Assembly: GCA_973895155.1 (NCBI GenBank)
Contig: OZ316896.1
Span: 18,042,001-18,106,000 of the forward strand
Length of the DNA stretch: 64,000 nucleotides
DNA from: Marsupella aquatica
Lineage: Eukaryota > Marchantiophyta
Direction: 5' to 3'
Shown here: piece by piece, positions 1 to 10,266 of the stretch
Layout of the letters: each line of letters opens with the position of its first letter
How positions within the stretch are numbered: the first letter of the stretch is position 1
Made by a program: the position numbers and the translations under genes
Notes under the pieces: generated by a model
The model's input: the letters and a program-made list of their open reading frames with translations, nothing else
Databases searched by the model: none
Told to the model about the DNA's origin: nothing

Positions 1-429
1 CGACAAAACTCAGGGAAATCAGATCGGATCTCATCTAAGGTTGTCCTCCGTTGGATGGAAGGAGCCTCTTGTCCAGCTTGGGCATCTTGCCAAAGCAGCA
101 TGAAGGACCCATCATCGCACTCACTCAATCTAACCTTGGTCCTTTGCCTGCTAGCCATTGTTTTGGGACTGCCATAAGAAACATACATGTTAGTCAAAGC
201 CAATGAGTGGAATGGCATAAGAACACTGGAGAGTGAAAACAAATACCTCAAAACATCAACTCTTATGTCGGTTGCCAACTATCCTCAATTGTTGTGAAGG
301 CTTCATAAAAGGAACTGTCCAATAACGCCAATCTTTTTTGACATGATGACTGCAAGCCATGACCAAAGCGACGATCCTGGTTCCATCTTCATCCATTTGC
401 AAGTAAACAAGTCTGACAAAAGCAAAGAA
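1..429 (-). pseudogene. Decayed two-exon coding fragment running off the left edge
   Basis: Reading the minus strand, position 429 follows a good acceptor (pyrimidine-rich TTTCTTCATAG). The frame then gives FFAFVRLVYLQMDEDGTRIV and continues to about position 310. The reading jumps to a second frame (YEAFTTIEDSW) near a run of four T at about 305-310, and to a third (DIRVDVL) near 265-270. That third frame joins in phase across a 78-nt intron (246-169: donor GTATTTG, branch-like TGACTAAC, acceptor TTATGGCAG) to an open exon (168-1) that contains MASRQRTKVRLSE and LLWQDAQAGQE. The two slips fit two single-base losses. I do not recognise the family. It is either a pseudogene of a host or element gene, or a real gene with two base errors in the assembly. 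The 3' part lies outside the window. Confidence 0.4.
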
Positions 430-782
430 CTATGAAGAAAGTAACATTTGAATTGGAATAGGTCACAATGATACTCTCAATACTAGAACTCAAAGTGCAT
501 TATGATAAATGGAGACCAGTGCAGGGAGTGACTTGGGTGAAGAACCTGAAATATTCGTGGCGGATATGGGCAGACTGTCCTTCCTCCTCCTCCCTTCTCT
601 AGCTCGACGTCAGTACTTGAAAGTAAACACCTTTGGAGAAATCAGTATGATCCATGTGAGAATGATATCCAGCAAAAACGGCTCGGCATCCAACATACTG
701 TCTACAAGGTCAATTTGTGGCACACTAATAGACTCTTGGACTAATGACACCCGTAGATGGAGTCGCGTAGATACTGGAAGAA
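430..782. other. No gene seen next to the decayed fragment
   Basis: Short open stretches occur on both strands. The minus strand reads SISVPQIDLVDSMLDAEPFL around 740-680, which could be another exon of the left-edge fragment, but I could not connect it with phased splice sites. Confidence 0.3.
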
Positions 783-1012
783 GCCTTTGACCTTCGTAAG
801 ATAAACTAGATGAAGCCTTCGCCCTTTTATGAAGGTTCGACATTGTTATAAAGACAAAGGAATCAGAGGATCATGACAAAGGAATCAGGAAATCAATCAT
901 TGACGTCAAAGCTGCCTTTGACCTTCATAAGGGATAGTAGATAAAGCCTTTGATCTTCTCATGAAGTTTCGACAATCGTTATCGACACAAAGGAATCAGG
1001 GAATCAATGAAG
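783..1012. repeat. Imperfect tandem duplication, ~115-bp unit, two copies
   Basis: Unit 1 starts GCCTTTGACCTTCGTAAG at 783. Unit 2 starts GCCTTTGACCTTCATAAG at 914. Both run through a GAAGNTTCGACA block and end in ACAAAGGAATCAG. Unit 1 carries an extra partial copy of ACAAAGGAATCAG near 877-890. Confidence 0.8.
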
Positions 1013-2600
1013 AGTTTACAATTGAGTCAACTAAGGTTTCTGGCTTCCTACCTCGTCTGCCTGGATCGCTCGATCCAGGACGCGGCCGCAAATAGATCAG
1101 TTCTTGAAGGAGGTAGAAGTCGATCACTCACTCACTCATCAACAACTAAGCCGTGACGAAGGCAGTCTTATCACTAGGATTTCCACCTTCGCGCAGATTT
1201 ATTGAGCAGCTTCTGGCCATGATCTGCACTGCAAATAATTAGAGTTCAAACTTCACGGTCGGAAGAACTGCCTGATTCTATGATGCGTTCACGATGTGGT
1301 CTTACGGGACCTGCAGCTTCCTAATGATTAGAGCCCATACTCCACGGTTGTGAGAATCTCCTAGCCTGACTCCTTATGAGTTCACGACCTGCTCTTACCA
1401 AATTGCAGCTCTTACCGATGTGCAGCATGAAGGACCTGCTCTTACGGAATTGCAGCGTGAAGTGGTCAGAAACCCGGAAAAGCTGTTTAGTATTCTCGAT
1501 CAGCTGGCTAGAGCATTCGCTGGCTCCGTGTACGCGAGCGTGTATGCAATGGTCGTCCTATTCTGAAGGTCGTCTATAACACAGGATTTGAATCTACACA
1601 ACATTTGACGTTCTGTGTCCTTATATAGAATGCATCATTTTCCAAACCTCTCGTTGTAGCTCGATGAGAGAGTGGTATCACTTGCACAGTACAAAATCGT
1701 CACCGACTACTGAAAGAGGTCCTTTCAACAATTATACTGCGAGTGACCATGATTCTGCCCAACATCGATCGAGAGAAAAACATGACAAATAGAAAAAGTT
1801 GGAAATGTCTGGGGATCAGATATGGACTACCGCCTCTTACCTTGACTCAATTGAGGACTCAAAGGACGATCGAGGCAGACTACAGATTGGAGGTGACACA
1901 TACCACGATCACTCAGCCAGATTAGAAACGATCACAGCAGCTCCACAAAAATTTTGCCAATGAAATTCTGGCCGAAGTAAGTGACTCTATGGAAACACGC
2001 TAATGTAAAACAGAGGTGAGACAATGCTTCAATCTGCTTCAAATTGAGTCTGGTTCAAATCGGATGAAAACTGCGAAGTACAAAAATTGTGTAAGTGAAG
2101 GAACGCTGATTGCTGATTGCTGTCGGTGGAACTTGCAATTCAGCAGGCGTGGAAGGATGGAGAGAGATGGGGCACGCACACACAGGCGTTGAAGGACGGA
2201 GAGAGATGGGCTGAAGTCATCACTTGCAAAAAAAAATGTCTGCCTTTCACTCACCCTGCGTCGGAGAGGAATGCGGAAAAGTTGCCGGGCCGAATGACTG
2301 TTCACCCGGGATCACTGTGCATCCGGGCAGCAAAGAATGACTAGGCGGGCAGACCAAGGGCCCTTTTATACTGGCACCTGTGGTTTAAGCTCAAGGAACC
2401 GGTAATCAGGCTAGCCATTATCAATATAAAATCCAAATTAGGAGCAAAAAGAAACTTGAATGTTGAAAAACATAAGATCAACAAGGTGACTTGCAATGGA
2501 AGGTCCTGCAAAATCTAACTATTGTGATGGGAGCTATCAGAAAAAAGTCCAAGATTGAAGGTAGACCACAGTCTAGGTTAGTGGGCTATGTTATAAGTAA
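1013..2600. other. Intergenic, no supported gene
   Basis: Only short open frames without recognisable domains. Small local repeats are present: GACCTGCTCTTAC followed by AATTGCAG occurs twice (about 1387 and 1434), and AGGATGGAGAGAGATGGG recurs with one change (about 2154 and 2190). Confidence 0.5.
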
Positions 2601-2601
2601 G

Positions 2602-2643
2602 TCCAGCATCTCTAGTAGCCAGTCCAGCATCTCTAGTAGCCAA
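2602..2643. repeat. Perfect 21-bp direct repeat (x2)
   Basis: GTCCAGCATCTCTAGTAGCC plus A occurs twice with no spacer. A TATAAAACC promoter-like word follows at about 2681. The setting could be a decayed LTR, but I found no partner copy. Confidence 0.8.
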
Positions 2644-3480
2644 TGTATTGTATTCCTGGTTGACTTGACTGGGTTCCATGTATAAAACCTCTCACATCCC
2701 AATCCAAATTGTCCTTATTCCACATTCTTGAGCTCCTGGATTTCCAACAGGAGCAAAGTATTCTTGGAGATGGGGTATTAAATGCAAACGGTCTACTATA
2801 ATCTCTACTGACTAAATTACATCTGGGTACTTTTACATCAATGAAAAAACCTGGATTAGATTGAATCCCGTTATGTCATTCCTTTTGTTCCTTGTGTCCA
2901 GGGCATGGTGAATCTTTAAATTAGAGGACGGTCAAACAACTTAACTGAAAAACAAAAACTTTATAAGGGTGGGTACCCACCTAAACTTAAGAAGAGTTAC
3001 TGGTAACTAGGAATAACCTTGATAAGTAAATTAAGATTAAAAAAAAGTTAGTGAACTCTGTCCCAACTGGGTCCAATTACATATTTTATTTAACTAGGTT
3101 AATCTCCCATAGTTTGAAGTTTTTGACCAGGTGAAACTTGTCAACAAGTTTTACTGCCAAAATATTGGGTTTACTCTGTTCATATCTCCCACCACTCCAC
3201 TTAAGTATACTAGGTTTCTTAAAATTCTTAAAACCCCTATGTCACTTCAAGGATGGTTTTGATGAATTGAAGATGAAGTGCTTCTCAGTGTGCAAAGTCT
3301 GAAAAGAAGCTATGAGTGTGAACAGAAGCTGCTCAGGATGTTGTGCACTATTGGATTGCCAGTTTCCCACCTAGCCACAGACCCAGATCGCCAGAACTTG
3401 AAGAGTTATAATCTAGAGAGATCACTAAGGGTTACAAATTAATCTAGAAAATTTAGATTAAAATATTCTCAGCATCCTTT
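2644..3480. other. Intergenic with a scrap of a dispersed element
   Basis: No gene is seen. The words CCAGTTTCCCACCTAGCCAC near 3360 are the reverse complement of the GTGGCTAGGTGGGAAACTGG stretch near 19333. A related form occurs near 38090. This marks an interspersed repeat. Confidence 0.45.
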
Positions 3481-3564
3481 CATTCACCAGGTATATGTTT
3501 CATTGACCTTCAAACCACTGTTTTCTCCCCAACCAACCCCACTAGATTTTGGGTACATTATTTA

Positions 3565-3680
3565 CTGTCCATCAAGGACTATCAACGGCCTACAGTAGAT
3601 CAGTCATGGGGCCATCAAACAACACTTTATAAATTTTTTGTCATGAAAACCAAAAGTAGGCCCATCCAAGTATCCAACAA
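3565..3680. repeat. Decayed copy of the TTGATGGACC miniature element
   Basis: The order CCATCAAGGACTATCAACGG, GTCATGGGGCCATCAAACAA, CACTTT, CCATCCAAGTATCC follows the better-preserved copies at 18893-19055 and 39430-39580. No intact terminal repeats remain. Confidence 0.45.
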
Positions 3681-3787
3681 AGGATAGACATTCTACTCTG
3701 GAGCATGCGATTTTATTGTAGAGTAGCCACAAGGGGACATTACCCAGGGATCCTACTGGGACCTAGACCAGGAGCAAGAGAAGGTTA

Positions 3788-3948
3788 AATGAGGGCCCCA
3801 ACAAGGGCCAACCAAGGGCTGAGGTGATGACCAATACTCCCACCATTACACCTACAAACACTTACCCTGAGGGCCCCAAAATGGGCCAACCAGGGGCTGA
3901 GGTGATGACCAATACTCTCACCCTTACACCCCCCACACACACACATAC
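3788..3948. repeat. ~81-bp tandem duplication (two copies)
   Basis: GAGGGCCCCAACAAGGGCCA starts unit 1 and GAGGGCCCCAAAATGGGCCA starts unit 2 at about 3869. Both continue with GGCTGAGGTGATGACCAATA and a run of ACAC. A CA-rich simple repeat closes the second unit. The open frames here on both strands simply follow the repeat. Confidence 0.8.
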
Positions 3949-4004
3949 CCTCCTTGCTTGTGTGCTGTGGAAGACAATGATTGAACCTGGAAACTCTATG
4001 TTGC

Positions 4005-4075
4005 CAACTGACCAAAGCCAGATGGTTATCAAACAACCTTTTTCATTTTAGAGGTCATCAGATATATACACCTCT
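4005..4075. repeat. Fragment of the TTGATGGACC miniature element
   Basis: ATCAAACAACCTTTTTCATT then TTAGAGGTCATCAGATATAT resembles the right half of the 19.1-kb copy (CATCAAATAACACTTTTCAA, TTTAGAGGTC). Confidence 0.45.
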
Positions 4076-4099
4076 TTCCTCCACACAGGGTAACATTAT

Positions 4100-5480
4100 T
4101 GGCCACCTGGGTGACCAATATGACCGTGCTCATCAGGCCGTGAGGGCCGGGGGCCAAGGGATGAGTGAGGCGTGTCAAAGTGATGAGAGTCACAAATCCT
4201 TCCGTGGTTCCATGGACCTCGCGTCCCAGCTTTGATGGGACAACGAAAATCAAAGGCCACAGACCCGTGCTCACTCCCACACCACTATCTTTTTAATCTC
4301 CGATTGAAATCAAGCGAAAATTGACGCATCTTAAAGCTGATTCGATTCCGCTTCTCTTGAGCCATGGTGGGTCGTTCGAAGTTCAATATTGAGAGTGGCA
4401 TGACACTCGCAAGTGCACCCCGGGAGTTTGGACAGGAAACTAGGAAAGAGACTTGACGCCTGACGGAGGTGGCCGTGACACGCCTGACGGACGACTGTAC
4501 ATTCTTTTATTCTGCGGCGGGACTGAACATATTTCACGCCTCGACATTCGTACTACAGTCCAGTCCTTTCTGTCTAATATTAATTAATTAATATTAAGAC
4601 TGCTCCAGATCTCAGATCGCAGAATCAGAGTGATACGGAGTGGAAAAGGCGGCTCATCGAGCAGCTCTGGTACTGTACCCGCCCACTCTGCAAGACACGC
4701 ATGTCGGGATTGTCGGCCGAATGATTCCTGTTATCTTCATGGAGAACTGGGCTTTGTCGCCTCTTGTTGAGCGTCAGAAGTGATGTCTCAGTGATCAAGT
4801 GATGTCTACCCAGTAAAAGAGGCTGATGTATTTTCAGGCCATTGTAAGAATGCCTGAGTGTTTCGAGTGAGGGCTGAGAAGGCAGGGAGGCGTGGAGTTC
4901 CTCAGGAGACGTGTTGTATGATGCTCCAAAGGGGAATTGGTTGGATGGATGGATTGCGCTCCCTGCCCGTGAGGTTCGTTTACTGTACACACTCGAAAGA
5001 ATTGCTTAGCAAGTTGGTGGAGGCAATTTTGTGTGGATTGGTCGTAAATTTAATGATCTAAGCCCTTTTCTCGTTGGTGATCGTCGCTGTGCCGATGAGC
5101 AATATAGTGGGCTAGAGATTGAGCTCTGAAGCACTGTCATTGCTTTGTACCTCGAACTGAAGTAAGCTTTCGAGCTCAACTGTACACTGTCGACGCAATG
5201 CAGTGATCTTGCTGTTACTCTCCAAACTCGTTTGATTTCCTTTCCTAATAACGAAGATATGTGTTGTTGCCAAGATGTGTTTCACAGATGAACTTGTCTG
5301 TTTGCTTCCGTGCATTTGCCTGATTCGAAGAGTACTTCAGATCTGGACTGCGAAAGTTATTTGTGAATTGGTTACGGCTCGAACGATTTCTATCTAACCA
5401 AGCTCGGTCTTGTCGTCAATTCAGGTCGTAGCCATAATGTAGATGTGGCATGATCGAGCTGACTAGCCTATGAAACGACA
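4100..5480. other. Intergenic upstream of the DUF2431 gene
   Basis: A perfect 22-bp AT palindrome lies at 4575-4596 (TAATATTAATT and its mirror complement). A minus-strand frame (4990-4625) stays open for about 120 codons but lacks an ATG and shows no domain. It could be an exon of an unrecognised divergent gene or chance. No other support for a gene. Confidence 0.4.
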
Positions 5481-5484
5481 AAGG

Positions 5485-5532
5485 TCGAGACTGTCTTGGA
5501 GATGATGTTGTGAAACAGCCTGACAGTCTCGA
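5485..5532. promoter_or_regulatory. 11-bp perfect stem-loop in the leader of the DUF2431 gene
   Basis: TCGAGACTGTC at 5485-5495 pairs exactly with GACAGTCTCGA at 5522-5532, with a 26-nt loop, about 55 nt before the start codon at 5588. If transcribed, it would sit in the 5' UTR. A regulatory role is only inferred. Confidence 0.4.
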
Positions 5533-5587
5533 AGACCGTCAATTAGCTAAAGCAGCTTGTGAAACGACGACAGTGAGTTAGCTAAGA

Positions 5588-7220
5588 ATGATGTCCAGAT
5601 ATTTTGAGGAGCAACTGCAGGTGGCGCATTACTCCAGGAGACAGCGAATCTTGTTCGTGGGCGAAGGCCATTTCGCCTTCTCGTCGATGCTAGCCAGCTC
5701 ATTCGGGTCGGCTCCCAACATTTATGCCACCTCGGTCGACTCCTACGGTAATAGAGGACCTATCTCGCTGATACAAATCTTGTCACTCAATTTCTGGTTC
5801 TGAGGTCTGAGTTTTCTTGGACAGCATCACCTGCTAGCCAGCGTGCCTTTTGCTAGATACCGATTTGATCCCGCCACCATAGTATAATTTGCATCAACGG
5901 AGATTTATGGCAGACTTGAAACTGATGATGGACAATGTCCCCAGAGCTCCAGATGGGAATCCTGAAAGAAAACATCGTAGTGTAGAGCTGGCGTTGAGGA
6001 GAACTTTTTGTAGCTGTGCCTGGATACACTCTACTAAACCTGGCCATCAATGACATCTGCATTTGTTTGCCTGGTGTGTATTTGTTCTGGTAGAAACATT
6101 TTGTGCCAAATACGGCGCCGATGGGGTTGCAAGCGTAAGAAACCTGCAGGCACGAAGAGCTCAGGTTTACTTTGAGGTAGACATCACCATGGCAGCCATG
6201 ACAGAGCTCTCCAGGAGGAATGTTCTCAAGCTGCTGTCCATGAAATTTGATCGGGTGATTTTCAATTACCCACACGCGGGCTATCTAAGCGAACTACAAT
6301 CCTTTTCGCCTGGATTCTATCACACGCAGTAAGCCTCCTGGTTATCATACCAAATTGGAATTTCTAGTTTTTGTGAGGACGATTACATCTTTCGGCTGAA
6401 CCTGAATGTCTGGCTTCGTTATTTGCAGTAAACTTTTAATAGTTTTATAAGGAACATTATAAAAGAAAGTATGAGGAGGGATCCCCATGAAGGACGAAAT
6501 ATGTTTCGGTTTCTGTTTCTAATTGAGTAGGCCCCGGAGTAGGCCGCTCGTGATCTGCACTTAATATTTAGTTCCGAGATAGTTGCTCTACGATCCGGAA
6601 CGGTCTGGCTACACCAGGTATATGTGTTAGTTACATTGACGGCATGCTTGCGTAAGCTAGCCACTCGTGTTGCTTTTCTTAATACGTGCTGTACTGTTTG
6701 GCCGAATCAGCAGTTGTTATCGTGTTGCCTCTGCACAGTTATATTATTCGTCACTTCGCATCAGTACTGCATAAATTCCAGTTTCTATAGGAATTTGGTG
6801 TTTTCGCATGATTGCATAGATTAGTGATCCCTATCTCGAAATTGCTGTCTGCCAATTTTACCTATCCTCTAAACGCTTGTGGTAATGAATTATAAATCAT
6901 TTTTCTACAGGCACCACGAGGATTTGATCCGGACTTTCTTTCGCAATGTGTCGGAGATGTTGCTCGAGAGCTCTGGAGAAATACACATCACACACAAGAC
7001 CACTGTCTATAAGCGCTGGAAATTCAATCGTTCCGCCAGGCTGTGTGGATTATCTTTGAAAAAATCTCTACTCTTTATTCCGGAGTCCTTCCATGGATAT
7101 ATACCCTGCCGTGGAGCAGGAAAAAATTGGATAACAACGTTTCCGTTGGGAAAGGGCAGCAGGACGTATATCTATGGCATGGACTGGAGCGGTCAACTTC
7201 GGAATATTCATTCCTACTGA
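5588..7220 (+). CDS. DUF2431 / BMT5-like Rossmann-fold protein (putative rRNA uridine methyltransferase family)
   Basis: Three exons, 5588-5747, 6094-6328 and 6911-7220, join in phase (1, then 2) through canonical GT-AG introns of 346 and 582 nt, giving 234 residues. The N-terminus carries the SAM-binding-like glycine motif GEGHFAFS (residues 25-32; family form GEGNFSFS), followed by ATSVDSYE at the second strand end. FNYPHAGY (110-117) matches the family FNFPHxG signature. The third exon gives a FFRNVSEML helix, GEIHITHKT and a C-terminal FPLGKGS. PF10354-type proteins in yeast (Bmt5) methylate 25S rRNA. Plant members (At4g26485-like) are mostly uncharacterised, so the methyltransferase role is inferred. 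The length suits the single-domain plant proteins. The start is the first of two adjacent Met codons. No frameshift is seen. Confidence 0.85.
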
Positions 7221-9000
7221 TCCTTTGACGAGTTGAAATAGTGTATATTGCTGGTATGGTCTGGTTTTTAGAGTCTAGTAAAAAATGTTGATCATCGGAG
7301 CCAACATACGGATCTTGATCTCAGAGAACCTACACTGACTGGATAGACTCCCGTTATTCTTAGAAGCATTTTCAGGATCATACGTGGACCTTTAGAATGT
7401 GAAGCAGACACTAGTCCCTGTTCCTCTACCGATCCCCTTCATAAGCTTTGAAGTTCTAATGATAGAACTGAGTTTGTTCACATAATCGAACACTGGGATA
7501 GTTTTGTAACATTTTTACCCTTTGGAAGATTTATGCGAGCTATTTTGAACCTTATATTGCTACGGTCAAAGGTTTTCCGTCTCAACCAGTCTTAGTTGCT
7601 GAATTTATCTGGAAAGGTGGATCCGTGCATTGGCCTTTTTCAAAAGATAAACTAAATGTCATTTAGTGGGTTGGGTCATATTTGGTGCCCTGTCATATAT
7701 TAGTCACATTCTGTGTAGAGGGCAGTAGATGAGCGCTCTCTGTCTCCTCTCTGCCGAGTCAAAGATGAGGTTGTTTACAGATATTTCTGTGTCTCTTTTA
7801 CTATCCATGTCATTGAATTCATTCTAAGTGATCTTCCGAGGCCATCTTATTGTTCGAACTTGCCTTGTCGCATATCTCACAAGCAAGGCAATATGCAGTC
7901 ACAACTTTTCGCCTTTGAGTTACTTTGCATGAATGAACATGTCTCTTGCTGAAAGAATTTTAGAACACTTCTAAGTAGTCGACTTTTCTTCACGAGTAGT
8001 ACTCAAAGTATTGTCAGTTTTTATGTGAGAGCATCCTAACTCATGCTCTCCTTGAGAACTGAGATCGTACTCGGTTTGCTCAGTTTTCAAACTGTGCTGT
8101 CTTTCTTATTGCCGAAGGTAGAGATTTCATCGGCAACCTGAGAAAAATCCAACATGTTTGTTGCAAGAAATCTTACTTCCACATTCATTTTATTTTCCGG
8201 ATTCCTCTCTGTACAGAGATTCAGTAGTGACTCGTCCAGTTGTCGAGAGGCTCAGACGAGTACCGTAAGTATTTAAATCTCAGCTTCATTAAGCTACACC
8301 AGTGTTTGACTCGTGGAGTGGAAACTCGAAGCATTGAATTGTCAATTTTTGTGCTCTGCTGGAGAAATGCCTCAACAGCAAAGGGAGCTGTGCCGTGCCC
8401 GAAAGAGCCAAACTGTAATATTTTTTGGCCATAAAGAAAAAGGACACAAACAACAAACGGAGAGTGGTTCTTGCCATGTAATCTTTTTCTGTAAAGAAAG
8501 ACGACGAGAAAGATCGAAGGGACAGCCACGTACCATAATGATACTGTCATATTAACATTACGTACCTCACGTCCTGCTCAAGATCAATCCTTCGTTAAGC
8601 TCTGCGTGAAATGCGGGGTCCAACTGCAAATTACCGAGTGATGGGATTCGAGTGGTTGGCACAAATTGACCGTTCACACTACAGTACTACCACAGGACTT
8701 ATAGTCATCAACTACAGGGCTACAGCAGTAGCTGATTGGCTCGACCAGGTGACCTTTACAGACCATGTCCCATCTTGGATCAGCTCCTTTAAATGAACAT
8801 GTACCACCTTGGAATGGAACGTAAAGGTACGCACCATTGAGCCTCCATTCCATTTCGAAAAATGATAAGAACCGTTAGTCCTTAGTTGATTAGGGGGTCT
8901 CCAATATAGCTTGTGGGCAGTCTCACTGATGTCCGTGTTAGGTTTGGAGGGATGTGACAGAAAAATGCGTGGCACTCCAATGTGTGGCACTCCCTGAGCC
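7221..9000. other. Intergenic, with a possible short coding remnant
   Basis: No gene is supported. From about 7505 to 7680 the plus strand is open for some 50 codons, ending in a stop within a WKIYASYF...VAEFIWKGG...HWPFSKDKL stretch. The context FIWKGG...HW is weakly like the segment after the RT in plant LINEs, but this is only a suggestion. Confidence 0.3.
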
Positions 9001-9004
9001 TACT

Positions 9005-9036
9005 TGCACAATTGTGTCATTGCACAATTGTGTCAT
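9005..9036. repeat. Perfect 16-bp direct repeat containing a palindrome
   Basis: TGCACAATTGTGTCAT occurs twice back to back. Each unit contains the palindrome CACAATTGTG. Confidence 0.85.
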
Positions 9037-9182
9037 GGGATTTTACTGTTTCCTGACGACCAATTCCCCCTGATGACCACTTCCCCCAAACTCAGCCGGG
9101 TTCATATGGGAACTCAAAAGAGTCTGTACCAGTTGTCTCACCTGCGGGCCACATTACAGGCACTGGCCCTAGCCCATGGAAG

Positions 9183-9620
9183 AGCAAAACAGGTCTATAT
9201 TTGAGACCCCCTATGCAATCAAAAGGTTGAGCAAAATGGGTCTAGATTTGAGACCCACTACTAAATCAAAAGGTTACCTGGGATACTGGGATTTTATTCC
9301 CAACTGCTAGTCTTCTTATCATTGTTGTATGGCCTGGAGGGGGTTATGGGCTGCAATTCCCCAAGTTAGTCTTCTTATCATTGTTGAATGTGGAGGGGGT
9401 TTTGGGCTCTAATCCCCAACAGGGTTACAGCCATGGCCCCCAAACAAGCCATAGGTTAGCAAGCATAACCCGAGTACTCTTCTCTCACATAAAATCATGC
9501 AATTTTGAGACTATGCAAGACTACTTGGGGATGGTGGGACTTGGAACCCCAGGTCTAACCCCAGAAACGTTTTTCTCACATAAATCTTGAAATTTTGAGA
9601 CTGTGTGACTTAGAACCCCA
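9183..9620. repeat. Cluster of three successive local duplications
   Basis: First, AGCAAAACAGGTCTATATTT and AGCAAAATGGGTCTAGATTT start two ~47-bp units (9183, 9230). Second, TAGTCTTCTTATCATTGTTG occurs at about 9308 and 9366 within ~58-bp units ending in GGGCT. Third, CTCACATAAA...AATTTTGAGACT and a following ACTTGGAACCCCA block recur at about 9484 and 9575. The words suggest stepwise slippage in one block. Confidence 0.75.
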
Positions 9621-9906
9621 AGCCAAGCTGGCGGAGGGTCACTGCAGGGGACCTCCCATGAAACTGCAAAGGAAAAAAGAGATGAGGGGAAGATGGCAAG
9701 GTTTCTGCTAAGGGCCTTCCACTCTGCAGCAGAAGGGATCTTCTGGCTTCCAGGCCCTGGTGCTAGGTAATCTCTGATAGCTATATATGTAAGCTCCTCC
9801 ATGAGATCTTATTAGAAATGCGGAGAACTGTCAGATCTTGGCTACTAGTCTTGGGGAAAGGAGCAGAACTTGGCTGAAAGATTCTTCTTCTTTATTTGTT
9901 TCCTTT

Positions 9907-10266
9907 CTACACTTTGCTAGGCGCCTTGGGAAAGTGGAAATTTTGTACATTTAGCCAATGAAAAAGACATTGATTGTTAGACAGAAGTTGATAAGTCCCA
10001 CAACGCTTCACACTAGTCCCCACATATGAACAAAACAATATATCCTTAGATTGCATATCTAGTGGTGGACAAATGAAAGGGAGATATGGACTTTTGTGAG
10101 AACTTAGACAATTACGAAGATCTCTAGCTGGCCTGTAACATGGAACGAGGGCAGGAGACAACTTTAGCAAGCACTTTTGCTTCTTTGGTTGGGCTTTTAC
10201 ATAATTATATGATAAATCAAACACTATAACATTCATATCATAATAAGTCTTATTGAAATACTCCAT
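9907..10266 (-). CDS. Unrecognised ATG-initiated open frame, 119 codons
   Basis: Starts with a real ATG (MEYFNKTYYDMNVIVFDLSY) and ends near 9907. It holds several Cys and aromatic residues but no motif I recognise, no flanking splice sites that extend it and no neighbours that would explain it. In AT-rich plant intergenic DNA a frame of this size can occur by chance, or be a scrap of a retroelement gene. Listed so that it is not lost. Confidence 0.15.
   Translation of the reverse strand: MEYFNKTYYDMNVIVFDLSYNYVKAQPKKQKCLLKLSPALVPCYRPARDLRNCLSSHKSPYLPFICPPLDMQSKDILFCSYVGTSVKRCGTYQLLSNNQCLFHWLNVQNFHFPKAPSKV

Noticed and set aside
4625-4990. 121-codon minus-strand open frame upstream of the DUF2431 gene
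   Set aside because: Opens with GTG, has no ATG in its first part, no domain and no convincing splice partners; kept only as a note in the intergenic entry.
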